A stretch of 64,000 nt of DNA, taken from Oscillospiraceae bacterium. GTDB taxonomy: Bacteria; Bacillota; Clostridia; Oscillospirales; Ruminococcaceae. Below the pieces are notes generated by a model. That model worked only from the letters and a program-made list of their open reading frames with translations. It made no database searches and was not told the origin of the DNA. Made by a program: the position numbers and the translations under genes. Of the stretch, positions 17,318-26,088 are shown piece by piece. The stretch is from positions 1 to 64,000 of the forward strand of contig WQXO01000006.1 in the NCBI GenBank assembly GCA_009784825.1, read 5' to 3'. The first letter of the stretch is position 1. Every line of letters begins with the position of its first letter.

Positions 17318-19318
17318 TTACACCCTGCGTTTTCTCGCTAACACCGCTACTGCCCCCGAAACTAACATAGCTGTCACGCTTATTGTAACGCCTGTGCCGG
17401 GGTTTTCTTCAAGCTCCCCACCCTCAATCTCGAAGTCCATGCTTGCCGAAGAACCGTCAGCGAACAATACCGATATAGTATACACGCCGCCCGGCAGAGA
17501 TTTCAGGAAGTCCGCATAAAGCAATACCAATGTACTGCCGGAATACGCTTTACCGATACTGTCGGTATACGTGAAACTGCCGTAACCGTAATCGGTGCTG
17601 CTGTCTTTGAATAAATCCCACTGCTCGCCGTTGTTCGAGATATTCCCGACTAACTGCTTGCCGTTTAGGAACACATTCACCAAATTCTCATACTTCCCGT
17701 CAAATGCGATAAGCTTGTTCCCCCATTCGTCAGTTGAAGAAACTCCAGTAGATGTTGTGGGAGTATTATTACCGCCGCCACTCGGAGGGGTGTTGTTTCC
17801 GGGAGGAGTGGGAATGGGGTCAACTATAGGACCGGGACCGCCACCGCCTTCATCTTCACCAACTCCATCAAACGCCGGAACTTCACCTGTTATACCCGGA
17901 ACAGTCTTATAAAACCACGGTTTTAACACATTATTTATTACATGGTCAAAGGCGTAGTTTGTTTCATCTTCCATGTGAGCGACTATTTCACTTGCCGCAA
18001 CCCAGAACCCGCCTGTAGTCGGAGTTTTATCGTTGAGCTTAGTTACGATTTTATCTGTCTTTGCCGCGGCGGCAGTAGCATATTTATGGTTATAGTCAAC
18101 TTTATAAATACCTTTGTCCAACTTACCGAACAGTTCCAAACCACCGATATACACATTGTTCACTACAACATCTTCATTCACCCAACCGACCAAGCCGCCA
18201 AGTAATGTACCGTGTTCGCCGGTTAAACCGACGGGGAGGGATATAGTTATCCCCGCCGCCACGGTGTTTATAATACATGCCTCAAGCGGACGCTCTTCCA
18301 ATGATGTATAACCGGCAATCCCGCCGATACTGATTATATAAATATTGCTGTTTTCAACAAAATAACAATGTACACAGTCACATTCGCCGCACTCCCCGCA
18401 AATGCTCTCATATTCACAGAAACCACACGGATTATCTGCGTTAAACGGGGGGCTTTCAATACTCAATTTCGTGCCGTATACTGCGGCGTTCCCGATTGAA
18501 CCCACATAATTCGCACCCGCAATACCGCCCATGTAAACTGCCGCACCGTGTTCATAATGACCCCCGTCATAATAACCTGCGAGTCCCCCGGAAAAAGTAA
18601 TACTGCCGCCATAAACCTCTGCACCGTTGATGATATTAATTACATCGACATAGTCGTCAAGTACATCATCATAATATTCAAACCAATCGGTATAACCTAC
18701 AACACCGCCTAAATAGACAACACCTTCACAATATCCGGAAACATTTATTGTCGGGTTATTAACAACAACATTACGGATTTGCGAACCCTCCGCATACGCC
18801 GCAACCGCACCGGCATAAACCCATTCATTATACGACTCAACATCAATAACAGGATTTGTAAGTGTCAGGTTTTTTACAATGCTGTTTTCAAGCCAAGCGA
18901 AAAGTCCGAAATCTCCCCTCCAACATAAACAAAAACAATCACAAGTACAGTCTTCGTCACATAAAAAGCATACTCCATATTCGTCACAGTATAAACAACC
19001 ACAAACACAGTCGTCGCAATCATGATTACATTCTATCTTCAAGTTACTGATTGTTTTACTGTTGCCGTCAAAGGTCGCATTATACATATTTACAGGCATC
19101 CATTTTTCACCCGCTAAGTTAATATCAGCGGTGAGTCTGATTGTATCACCCTCATAATAATCCTTATCCCGCAGTAAATTCTTAGCAACCTCAAGCAGCT
19201 GAGCTTTGTTGCCGACATTAATTGTGGCTCCCGCCGCACTTGCTGTAATCGCTGTCACCGGTAGAAGTGTAAGTACCATTACCATTGCAATAATAAATGA
19301 TAGTAATCGTTTTTTCAT
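17318..19318 (-). CDS. Secreted cysteine-rich GLUG/beta-helix-like protein with NPGTG anchor
   Basis: A 666-residue exported protein. I use the second ATG of ATG-ATG (19318), which is better spaced from GGAGG; 19321 is possible. A signal peptide ending near ITASA is followed by many short GG(I/V)AGY-type repeats (GGVVGYTD, GGLAGYYDG, GGIAGAN, GGLVGW), characteristic of GLUG-motif beta-solenoids. Two cysteine-rich loops interrupt the solenoid: about residues 94-140 with 13 Cys and about 295-318 with 7 Cys. A Gly/Pro/Thr linker precedes a domain with LVLLYADFLKSLPGGVYTIS. The C-terminus has NPGTG (near 637), a hydrophobic helix and ARKRRV, like a cell-wall sorting signal. Function unknown; surface location is well supported. 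Confidence 0.75.
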   Translation of the reverse strand: MKKRLLSFIIAMVMVLTLLPVTAITASAAGATINVGNKAQLLEVAKNLLRDKDYYEGDTIRLTADINLAGEKWMPVNMYNATFDGNSKTISNLKIECNHDCDDCVCGCLYCDEYGVCFLCDEDCTCDCFCLCWRGDFGLFAWLENSIVKNLTLTNPVIDVESYNEWVYAGAVAAYAEGSQIRNVVVNNPTINVSGYCEGVVYLGGVVGYTDWFEYYDDVLDDYVDVINIINGAEVYGGSITFSGGLAGYYDGGHYEHGAAVYMGGIAGANYVGSIGNAAVYGTKLSIESPPFNADNPCGFCEYESICGECGECDCVHCYFVENSNIYIISIGGIAGYTSLEERPLEACIINTVAAGITISLPVGLTGEHGTLLGGLVGWVNEDVVVNNVYIGGLELFGKLDKGIYKVDYNHKYATAAAAKTDKIVTKLNDKTPTTGGFWVAASEIVAHMEDETNYAFDHVINNVLKPWFYKTVPGITGEVPAFDGVGEDEGGGGPGPIVDPIPTPPGNNTPPSGGGNNTPTTSTGVSSTDEWGNKLIAFDGKYENLVNVFLNGKQLVGNISNNGEQWDLFKDSSTDYGYGSFTYTDSIGKAYSGSTLVLLYADFLKSLPGGVYTISVLFADGSSASMDFEIEGGELEENPGTGVTISVTAMLVSGAVAVLARKRRV

Positions 19319-19442
19319 CATGTTCCTCCATGTGTTTATCTTATTTTGGGATATTATACCACAGAATATATAAAATGTCAATTGCCGTATAATAATTTAA
19401 ACATTTCTTTAGAGAACTCTGTCGATGTAGGGGCGGGCAAAC

Positions 19443-19470
19443 GTAGGGGCGGACGACCCTGTCCGCCCGA
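19443..19470. repeat. GTAGGGGCG palindromic element (intergenic, with a partial second copy)
   Basis: GGGCGGAC (19447-19454) and GTCCGCCC (19461-19468) form a perfect 8-bp stem with a 6-base loop, after GTA. A truncated copy (GTAGGGGCGGGC) lies immediately before it at 19427-19438. It sits just upstream of the toxin-antitoxin promoter. Confidence 0.75.
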
Positions 19471-19492
19471 TTAAAAAACAGCACCTAAACTA

Positions 19493-19521
19493 TTGACAAA
19501 ACAGCACCGATATGCTATAAT
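19493..19521 (+). promoter_or_regulatory. Promoter of the toxin-antitoxin pair, with direct repeats
   Basis: TTGACA (19493-19498), 17-base spacer, TATAAT (19516-19521) with extended TGC. The 10-base direct repeat AAACAGCACC occurs at 19476-19485 and 19499-19508, flanking the -35, a plausible autoregulatory site for the antitoxin. Confidence 0.75.
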
Positions 19522-19553
19522 GAATCACACACCGCATGAAAGGAGATATAACT

Positions 19554-19793
19554 ATGCAAGTGGCTCTGTCAGATTTAAAAATCAATGTCGGGAAATACGT
19601 TGATTTAGCCGAAACAACCGATATTATCATCACGAAATACGGTAAACCGACCGCAAAAATAATACGCTATGACAAAGAACCGTGGTATTTAAAAAAAATG
19701 CCCGATAAAATCACGTCTGTCGAAAGCCTGTTCGGAACACTTCCCGACGATATAGACCTTGACGACGTGAGAATGGAGCGGTTAACTGAATGA
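19554..19793 (+). CDS. Antitoxin of the Phd/YefM type
   Basis: A 79-residue protein starting at 19554 behind AAAGGAGAT. The N-terminal half has the Phd/YefM DNA-binding fold: VALSDLKINVGKYVDLAETT, then IIITKYGKPTAKIIRY, the recognisable strand-helix pattern with a GKPTA turn. The C-terminal part (DKITSVESLFGTLPDDIDLD) is the acidic stretch that would wrap the toxin. It overlaps the PIN toxin gene by 4 bases. Such antitoxins neutralise the toxin and repress their own promoter. No defect is visible. Confidence 0.85.
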   Translation: MQVALSDLKINVGKYVDLAETTDIIITKYGKPTAKIIRYDKEPWYLKKMPDKITSVESLFGTLPDDIDLDDVRMERLTE

Positions 19794-20230
19794 CGGTTTT
19801 ACTCGACACCAACATTATTATGGACGCTTTACAAGAACGCCAACCGTTTGATACAGCGGCAAAGGAAATCCTCCTACGCTCCCAAAACGGTGAGTTTTCC
19901 TTCTGTTTCACCGCAAACACCATAACAGACATTTTTTATTTATACAGTAAAACAAGGGGTATGAAACCTGCAAGAAACGTCTTAGAATTTCTGCTCGCCG
20001 CTTATAAAATCATTTCGGTTTCACACGATGATTGTATCAGTGCCTTGTCTATTCCAATTGAAGACTTTGAGGACGCATTGATAACCCATTGTGCAAAAAA
20101 AGCCGATGTTGATTATATTATTACTCGTGACGAAAAGCTCTTGCGTGATGATAAGCCCGTTAAAACAATTTCCCCGAAAGACTTTTTAGAAAAATTGTCC
20201 CCTACTTCAAAAACCGCCTCAACACATTAA
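19790..20230 (+). CDS. PIN-domain toxin (VapC-like ribonuclease)
   Basis: A 146-residue PIN-domain protein. The acidic metal-binding residues are in place: Asp in VLLDTNIIMD (residue 6), the central DFEDALI acidic pair and Asp in YIITRDEKL. PIN toxins cleave RNA, often tRNA or rRNA, to stop growth. The start codon overlaps the antitoxin stop (ATGA). The last 29 bases overlap the 3' end of the convergent hybrid-kinase gene, so the C-terminal SPTSKTASTH is antisense to kinase codons. Antitoxins of this gene order vary; the pair as a whole is a standard type II system. Confidence 0.88.
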   Translation: MTVLLDTNIIMDALQERQPFDTAAKEILLRSQNGEFSFCFTANTITDIFYLYSKTRGMKPARNVLEFLLAAYKIISVSHDDCISALSIPIEDFEDALITHCAKKADVDYIITRDEKLLRDDKPVKTISPKDFLEKLSPTSKTASTH

Positions 20231-22433
20231 ACAATTCCGCAACATCAATCGGCTTACCGACGTGACCGTTCATTCCCGCCTTGCGGGATTTTTCTACGTC
20301 CTCGACAAACACGTTCGCAGTCATTGCAATAATGGGTATGCTTTTTGAATTGGCGTGGCTCAGCTCCCTTATCGAACGTGTCGCCTCATACCCGTCCTTG
20401 AGCGGCATTTGAATATCCATGAGAATAAGGTCATACCTGTCGGGAGACTCATCGAACATCTCAACCGCTTGAACACCGTTCTCGGCACAATCAATTACAA
20501 TCCCCGTATCCTCAAGCAAAGCCAATGCAATCTCACGGTTAATCTCCACGTCCTCCGCTAAAATTATTCTGCGACCCTTGAAAATCCCGCCGACATCAAC
20601 CGGCTCGGATTTTTCTGCTTTTCCGTCAACATTTTCGATAAGGGGAGAGGTTTTTTCGCTCCCTTGCTTGGCTTTAAAAGTGAACGAGAAAGACGAACCC
20701 TTCCCGAGTTCAGAGAGAACCTCAACATTCCCACCCATCAGTTCAACTATATTTTTAGTAATAACCAAACCTAATCCCGTGCCGCCGAACACCCTTGTCG
20801 TCCCCGATTCAGCCTGCTGGAACGATTGAAACAGCTTCGACTGGTTTTCTTCACTTATACCAATTCCCGTATCAGTAACGGTCACTTTGATGGTATACTC
20901 GCCGTCCTCTTCACCGACAAGGCATATATCAAGATTAATCATTCCGCTCTCGGGAGTGAACTTCACCGCATTGCTGAGTAAATTCGTAATAACCTGTGCT
21001 AACCGCTGGTCATCCCCGATTAAAACACGAGGAATAGCTTTATCGACATTCACCGTCAGCTTTTGGTTCATTTCATCAACACGGAACGAAATAATGCCGA
21101 TTACCCGATGAAGCATTTTCCCGAATTCAAACTCAATATATGACAGTTCAAACTTGTTCGCCTCAATTTTCGATATATCCAAAATATCATTTATAACGCC
21201 TAACAAATGCTGTGAGGCGTTTTCGATTTTCCTGAAACAATAGTCCTTCCGCTCCACCTCATCAGCAGACTTTCCGATAGTCGTCATGCCGATTATGGCG
21301 TTCATGGGCGTGCGAATTTCGTGCGACATATTCGACAGGAAATCACTCTTGGCTCTGCTGGCGGCTTCTGCCTCCTCACGTAATTTCTCTGTCCGGAACA
21401 GGGTTTTCTTTTCCTCGGAAATGTCCATGATTGTGCCTAAGGTTCTGATTGCATTACCGTCCTTATCACGGATTGAATATCCCGTCGCACGGACATAGGT
21501 ATACTCGCCGTTCTTTTTCTTCGCCTGATATTCCGGGTCGAAGGGCGTTTCCCCTGTAGTATCCGCTATATGCCCGTTTATCTTATCCGTCACCATTTGA
21601 TAATCGTCGGGGTGCAGACAATTATAAAAACTGCTCAGCACATCAGGGAAATCCTCACTGTCGGAATATCCCAAAATCTCCCTGAACTCATCAGAATAGG
21701 TAATCCGGTTTTGTATGTTCATGGGGTCATCCCGAATTATCACCATTTCCCACAAGCCTATTCTTGCCGCTTTATTAATCATGTTAAACTTGGTTAGCTG
21801 TATCTCGTTATTTATCAATGTATTCTTGGTTTCGGTAATATCCATCAACGCACCCGCAATACGAATTACATTACCCTCATTATCACGGATTGCCTCACCG
21901 CACGCACGGAAATAAGCGTACTCCCCGTCCTTCTTCATCAGTCGGTATTCTGCGTCATAGGGCGAACTCCCGCTCGTGTCGGAAACGTGTTTAATTACAT
22001 CAGCGATTACTTTTTCTTCTTCGTCGGGGTGGAGGTGGTTTTTCCAGTTGCTTAATGAATCGGGAAAATCAACCTCATTTGAATAACCGAGCATATTCCG
22101 AAATTCATCAGTGAACGTAACCGTGTTATCGGGGTGCAGAAAATCATTGTCGTGTATCCCAACATCGTATAACCCGATTTTCGTGGCTTTAACCACTGCG
22201 TTGAGCTTAATCAACTGCTGCTCGTTGGATTTTTGTATGTCCGAAAGCTCCACTTCCTGTGAGGAGCGTTCAACCTTAAGCATATCCATAACCTTTTCAC
22301 GGGTGGACGCCACCATCTCCGCACGTGCCATTCTCTCTTCCTGAAGCAGAATAGTGCGGTTCAGCTTTTTTATTTGAAGCTGTAAGCTTTCTACGGTGTC
22401 GGCTGTTTTTGAATTGTTGTTCATGCTCAGCAT
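20202..22433 (-). CDS. PAS-PAS hybrid histidine kinase with receiver domain
   Basis: A 743-residue soluble hybrid kinase. An N-terminal coiled coil (residues 8-65) is followed by two closely similar PAS-PAC units (about 70-200 and 210-340; both end in IRxxGxxMDISE/T). Then come HisKA (NMSHEIRTPMNAIIGMT, His371), HATPase (LAQVITNLLSNAVKFT; TGIGISEENQ; GGTGLGLVIT) and REC (LILMDIQMPLKDG, Asp673; IIAMTANV; GKPID). It has no membrane helix and no Hpt domain. The start is ambiguous: ATG at 22433 is 3 bases from GGAG; a second ATG is at 22424. It lies 18 bases after the FIST gene, so that protein is its likely sensory partner. Confidence 0.9.
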   Translation of the reverse strand: MLSMNNNSKTADTVESLQLQIKKLNRTILLQEERMARAEMVASTREKVMDMLKVERSSQEVELSDIQKSNEQQLIKLNAVVKATKIGLYDVGIHDNDFLHPDNTVTFTDEFRNMLGYSNEVDFPDSLSNWKNHLHPDEEEKVIADVIKHVSDTSGSSPYDAEYRLMKKDGEYAYFRACGEAIRDNEGNVIRIAGALMDITETKNTLINNEIQLTKFNMINKAARIGLWEMVIIRDDPMNIQNRITYSDEFREILGYSDSEDFPDVLSSFYNCLHPDDYQMVTDKINGHIADTTGETPFDPEYQAKKKNGEYTYVRATGYSIRDKDGNAIRTLGTIMDISEEKKTLFRTEKLREEAEAASRAKSDFLSNMSHEIRTPMNAIIGMTTIGKSADEVERKDYCFRKIENASQHLLGVINDILDISKIEANKFELSYIEFEFGKMLHRVIGIISFRVDEMNQKLTVNVDKAIPRVLIGDDQRLAQVITNLLSNAVKFTPESGMINLDICLVGEEDGEYTIKVTVTDTGIGISEENQSKLFQSFQQAESGTTRVFGGTGLGLVITKNIVELMGGNVEVLSELGKGSSFSFTFKAKQGSEKTSPLIENVDGKAEKSEPVDVGGIFKGRRIILAEDVEINREIALALLEDTGIVIDCAENGVQAVEMFDESPDRYDLILMDIQMPLKDGYEATRSIRELSHANSKSIPIIAMTANVFVEDVEKSRKAGMNGHVGKPIDVAELFNVLRRFLK

Positions 22434-22451
22434 AATCTCCTGTTTTTTAAA

Positions 22452-23633
22452 TTACAATATACAAACCGTTAATGAAAAATTCTGCAAATGACTGGCATAT
22501 TCCCCGCCGGAAAGCTGCTGAGGGAATATCTCCCCTCCCGCATATACAAGGCAGAAATTACTTTCCTCCCCCAAAAGACTGCATATGGTTTTAATTTCAA
22601 GCTCTCTCTGGGTTACTCCCATAAAATCTATACGTGCCATACAAGAATATATAACGATATTTCTTCCGTTCGATATTTCTAATATGCTTTTAACGATTTC
22701 CTCACTTGTGGAAACTATATCCGACAATTCCAGCAACACAAATCCGATTTCCGCACCCTCGGGAACGTGTCCCCCCATGACCGCACCACCCTGCCCGTCC
22801 CCGCCAATGCAAACCCGTATAATCGTCGAACCGTCGGTTAACTTTGCAATCATCGGGGTGGTATATAATTTTTCCAATTCGCCTCTTTTTTCAATCAGCC
22901 CCGTAGATATTACATAATCCTCCACCGACATTGAATTAATTGTATGTATTATATTCCCCTCAGATTTTGTAACGGTTGCCAATTCCCCGATTATGTTTTT
23001 CCGGGGGACTGCCATTGTCAAAAACTGCGGATTGACATTCCCCGTAACAGCAACAAGGATTGCCGAATTCTCGTAGCTTTCACCGTTATACAGTGTGTAA
23101 CACTCGCTGAAATCAATTCTCTCGGAAAACGATAGTGCCCCGAAAACAGGAACACTCGGAAAACAATCACTTATCTTGCCGACGAATTCATCTGCGTTGA
23201 CCTGTAACACATGCAGGAAAGGAGCATATGTCATCAGCATAGGCGGCATTTCGCCGGTTGCTGTTTTTTCTAAAATTCCGTCACACAGCTTTTGAGTTAT
23301 CTCTGCTATATTCCCGCCGCCTATGTCGATTTTCTCGGAAAGACCGGTGGTGAAATTCACATCGTCGCCCGTAAATATATTAAGCATAAGCCCCAATGAG
23401 CTTATTCTCCCGGATAAGCAGACATAAGGAACTGTTATTCCGACAACCTCAAAAGGAAGCTTCTCGGACAGGGCTTTAACTACACCGCTGTCAATAAATT
23501 CGTAATAACAGTGTAATATACCAATTGAGTTTTTCATCAGCGAGTTTTCTATATCTAACTGGCTCATTATTTCGTCAATCGCTGCGTTTACATCGTCAAT
23601 CTCTTCCGTAAAGGCTGAAAACATTTTAATCAT
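22452..23633 (-). CDS. FIST-domain sensory protein
   Basis: This 393-residue protein has the N-terminal FIST domain (about 30-200) and the FIST_C domain (about 210-385, ending GEESNFCLVYAGGEIFP...). Typical features are GALSFSE, GGHVPEGAEIGFVLLE and the cysteine in IVIYSCMARIDFMG. FIST domains are thought to bind small ligands such as amino acids and usually feed signalling proteins. It is the first gene of an operon with the hybrid kinase, behind GGGGGAA and an extended -10 promoter (23666-23694). The ligand is unknown. Being separate from the kinase rather than fused makes it a candidate dissociable sensor. Confidence 0.85.
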   Translation of the reverse strand: MIKMFSAFTEEIDDVNAAIDEIMSQLDIENSLMKNSIGILHCYYEFIDSGVVKALSEKLPFEVVGITVPYVCLSGRISSLGLMLNIFTGDDVNFTTGLSEKIDIGGGNIAEITQKLCDGILEKTATGEMPPMLMTYAPFLHVLQVNADEFVGKISDCFPSVPVFGALSFSERIDFSECYTLYNGESYENSAILVAVTGNVNPQFLTMAVPRKNIIGELATVTKSEGNIIHTINSMSVEDYVISTGLIEKRGELEKLYTTPMIAKLTDGSTIIRVCIGGDGQGGAVMGGHVPEGAEIGFVLLELSDIVSTSEEIVKSILEISNGRNIVIYSCMARIDFMGVTQRELEIKTICSLLGEESNFCLVYAGGEIFPQQLSGGEYASHLQNFSLTVCIL

Positions 23634-23665
23634 GGTATTCCCCCGTATAATGTACTTTAGCGTTT

Positions 23666-23694
23666 ATTATAACACAGTTAATCGAAAAAATCAA
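23666..23694 (-). promoter_or_regulatory. Promoter of the FIST-kinase operon
   Basis: On the minus strand TTGATT (23689-23694), 17 bases, TATAAT (23666-23671) with extended TGT. It is back-to-back with the tex promoter, whose -35 begins 5 bases away. Confidence 0.75.
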
Positions 23695-23698
23695 GGGC

Positions 23699-23727
23699 TT
23701 GACAAAATCGGTAAATCATGGTATTAT
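23699..23727 (+). promoter_or_regulatory. Promoter of tex
   Basis: TTGACA (23699-23704), 17-base spacer, TATTAT (23722-23727). Transcription should start near 23734, downstream of the ATG at 23718, which rules that codon out as the tex start. Confidence 0.8.
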
Positions 23728-23756
23728 ACTTCGAGATTTTATCAAGGAGAATTACA

Positions 23757-25916
23757 TTGGAAAAACTGATTACACAACTGTCAAAAGAGTTTAAAAGATT
23801 GCCCGAGCATGTCGAAAACGTCATTAAACTAATCGACGAGGGGAACACCATTCCGTTCATAGCACGCTATCGTAAGGAGCTGCACGGAGAAATGGACGAT
23901 TCGTTATTGCGGGATTTATCGGAACGTCTGCAATACTTACGGAATTTAGAGCAACGCAAAGCGGAGATTACCGCCTCAATCGAAAGCCAAGGCAAGCTGA
24001 CGGAAGAGCTTGTTAAAGCAATCGAGGAGGCACAGACGTTGGCTAAGTTAGAGGACATTTACCGCCCGTATAAACAAAAACGCCGCACCCGTGCGACTAT
24101 CGCCCGTGAAAAAGGGTTAGAGCCGCTCGCCGAATTATTGTTTGCACAAGATTTAAGGGAGGGCACTCTTGAGGAATTGGCTCAGCCTTATATCGTTTCA
24201 GAAAAAGGCGTTGAAACCGCCGAGGAAGCGTTACAGGGAGCGAGTGACATAATAGCCGAGCAGATTTCCGATAATGCGGAAATTCGTGAACAGCTACGTG
24301 AATTAATCAATGAATACGGTATGCTGATTTCTGAAGCGACGGACGCAAACGCCGAATCGGTTTATCAGTTGTATTATGAGTTTGAGGAAGCACTTCCCCG
24401 TTTACAAAGCCACCGAATTCTTGCGATTAACCGTGGCGAAAAAGAGAAGTTTCTGAAAGTTTCTATAGACATTGACCCCGCACAGGCACTTAAAATCATC
24501 CGCAAGAAGGTAATAAAACACGGGAGCATTTCCACCGATTTTGTTTCCCGTGCAGGGGAAGATGCCTATGACCGTTTAATCTTCCCGTCTGTCGAGAGGG
24601 AGGCACGCAACACCCTCACAGACACCGCATCGGAACAGGCAATCAAGATGTTCGCAGTTAATCTCAAGCCCACACTTATGCAGCCTCCGGTTAAGAATAT
24701 GGTGACAATGGGGTTTGACCCCGCCTACAGAACCGGCTGTAAAATCGCTGTTGTGGACGAAACAGGGAAGTTACTTGAAACAGGCGTGGTATACCCCACA
24801 ATGCCGCATAACAAAACCGACGAAGCACGTATGGTATTATCCCGAATGATAAAGAAACACGGCGTTAAGGCTATAGCTATCGGCAACGGAACAGCCTCAA
24901 AGGAATCGGAAATATTCGTGGCAGATATGCTTAAAAATATTTCGGGCGTGTCTTACATGGTGGTTAATGAGGCGGGGGCTTCGGTGTATTCCGCTTCTAA
25001 GTTAGCGGCAGGTGAGTTCCCAGAGTTAGACGTGTCTTTAAGAAGTGCTGTTTCGATTGCAAGGCGACTGCAAGACCCGCTCGCAGAATTAGTCAAAATC
25101 GACCCTAAGTCAATCGGAGTGGGACAGTATCAGCATGATATGCCGCCCGCAAGGTTAGACGCTTCATTAGGTGGTGTGGTAGAAGACTGCGTAAACGCTG
25201 TCGGCGTTGACATGAACACTGCTTCCCCCGCATTGTTGTCATACGTTTCGGGGCTTAACGCAACCACTGCTAATAACATTGTAGCCTATCGTGAGGAAAA
25301 CGGTGCATATTCTTCGAGAACGCAGATTAAAAAAATCCCGAAAATCGGTGCAAAGGCGTTTGAGCAGTGTGCAGGGTTTTTACGAATTCCCGAAAGCAAG
25401 AATGTATTAGACAATACCGGGGTTCACCCGGAATCGTACAAGGCAACCGAGAAAATCCTCAACATATGCGGGTATTCACTTAAAGATGTTTTAGCAGGTA
25501 AGGTTTCCGAACTGCGTGAGGTGGTTAAGAAATTGGGGACTGCCACAATTGCCGAGCAAGCGGGAGTGGGCGTTCCCACCGTGAATGACATAGTGGCAGA
25601 GTTACTTAAGCCGGGGCGTGACCCCCGTGACGAATTACCGCCTGCTATGCTGAGAACCGACGTTATGGATATGAAAGACCTCACACCCGGTATGATTATT
25701 AAGGGGACTGTCAGAAACGTGATTGACTTTGGGGCATTCGTGGATATTGGGGTTCACCAAGACGGGCTGGTGCATGTGTCCGAATTGAGCAATCGTTTTG
25801 TCAAGCACCCCTCCGACGCTGTAAAAGTCGGCGATATTGTGAATGTTCGGGTGCTGTCGGTGGATACAGGGAAAAAGCGGATTGCATTAAGTATTAAACA
25901 AGCAGGCGACAAGTAA
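23757..25916 (+). CDS. tex: Tex, S1 RNA-binding transcription accessory protein
   Basis: A 719-residue Tex protein, a nucleic-acid-binding factor related to eukaryotic Spt6 that associates with transcription. The order is the N-terminal helical region (PEHVENVIKLIDEGNTIPFI), the YqgF/RNase H-like domain (MGFDPAYRTGCKIAVVD), a helix-hairpin-helix pair (NIVAYREENGAYSSRTQI) and the C-terminal S1 domain (VIDFGAFVDIGVHQDGLVHV). I set the start at the TTG at 23757, which has AAGGAG 7 bases upstream and matches the family's N-terminus (LITQLSKEF). The ATG at 23718 lies before the transcription start. Length is normal. Confidence 0.95.
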   Translation: MEKLITQLSKEFKRLPEHVENVIKLIDEGNTIPFIARYRKELHGEMDDSLLRDLSERLQYLRNLEQRKAEITASIESQGKLTEELVKAIEEAQTLAKLEDIYRPYKQKRRTRATIAREKGLEPLAELLFAQDLREGTLEELAQPYIVSEKGVETAEEALQGASDIIAEQISDNAEIREQLRELINEYGMLISEATDANAESVYQLYYEFEEALPRLQSHRILAINRGEKEKFLKVSIDIDPAQALKIIRKKVIKHGSISTDFVSRAGEDAYDRLIFPSVEREARNTLTDTASEQAIKMFAVNLKPTLMQPPVKNMVTMGFDPAYRTGCKIAVVDETGKLLETGVVYPTMPHNKTDEARMVLSRMIKKHGVKAIAIGNGTASKESEIFVADMLKNISGVSYMVVNEAGASVYSASKLAAGEFPELDVSLRSAVSIARRLQDPLAELVKIDPKSIGVGQYQHDMPPARLDASLGGVVEDCVNAVGVDMNTASPALLSYVSGLNATTANNIVAYREENGAYSSRTQIKKIPKIGAKAFEQCAGFLRIPESKNVLDNTGVHPESYKATEKILNICGYSLKDVLAGKVSELREVVKKLGTATIAEQAGVGVPTVNDIVAELLKPGRDPRDELPPAMLRTDVMDMKDLTPGMIIKGTVRNVIDFGAFVDIGVHQDGLVHVSELSNRFVKHPSDAVKVGDIVNVRVLSVDTGKKRIALSIKQAGDK

Positions 25917-25923
25917 GAATTAC

Positions 25924-25975
25924 AAAAAGTGCAAAAAAGTACAAAAAAGTGCAAAAAAGTACAAAAAAGTGCAAA
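25924..25975. repeat. Phased A-tract array after tex
   Basis: Five runs of five or six A and a sixth of three A are spaced exactly 10 bases apart (first bases 25924 or 25933, then 25943, 25953, 25963, 25973), alternating GTGC and GTAC between runs. A-tracts in phase with the helix give intrinsically bent DNA. It lies between the tex stop codon and the terminator. Confidence 0.85.
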
Positions 25976-25987
25976 TATGTTAAAAAA

Positions 25988-26008
25988 AGAAGCGGTTAGT
26001 CCGCTTCT
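25988..26008. terminator. Bidirectional terminator between tex and the NPGTG-protein operon
   Basis: AGAAGCGG and CCGCTTCT form an 8-bp stem with loop TTAGT. On the plus strand CTTTAT follows; on the minus strand seven U follow. It can end both converging transcripts. Confidence 0.88.
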
Positions 26009-26088
26009 TCTTTATATAATATTATAATAACGTGTACGCGGGCGGGTGTGCGTTTTATAAAGAAACCTACGGTTATAAGGAGAATTAT

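Noticed and set aside
19443-19470. Intrinsic terminator for the secreted-protein gene or a transposon end
   Set aside because: It has no U-tract and belongs to the repeated GTAGGGGCG family; no transposase or target duplication was seen.
23718-23756. ATG at 23718 as start of tex
   Set aside because: It lies between the -35 and -10 regions and upstream of the likely transcription start; the TTG at 23757 has a proper ribosome binding site and family-like N-terminus.
25924-25975. CRISPR-like array
   Set aside because: Units are only 10 bases with no distinct spacers; it is a phased A-tract array.
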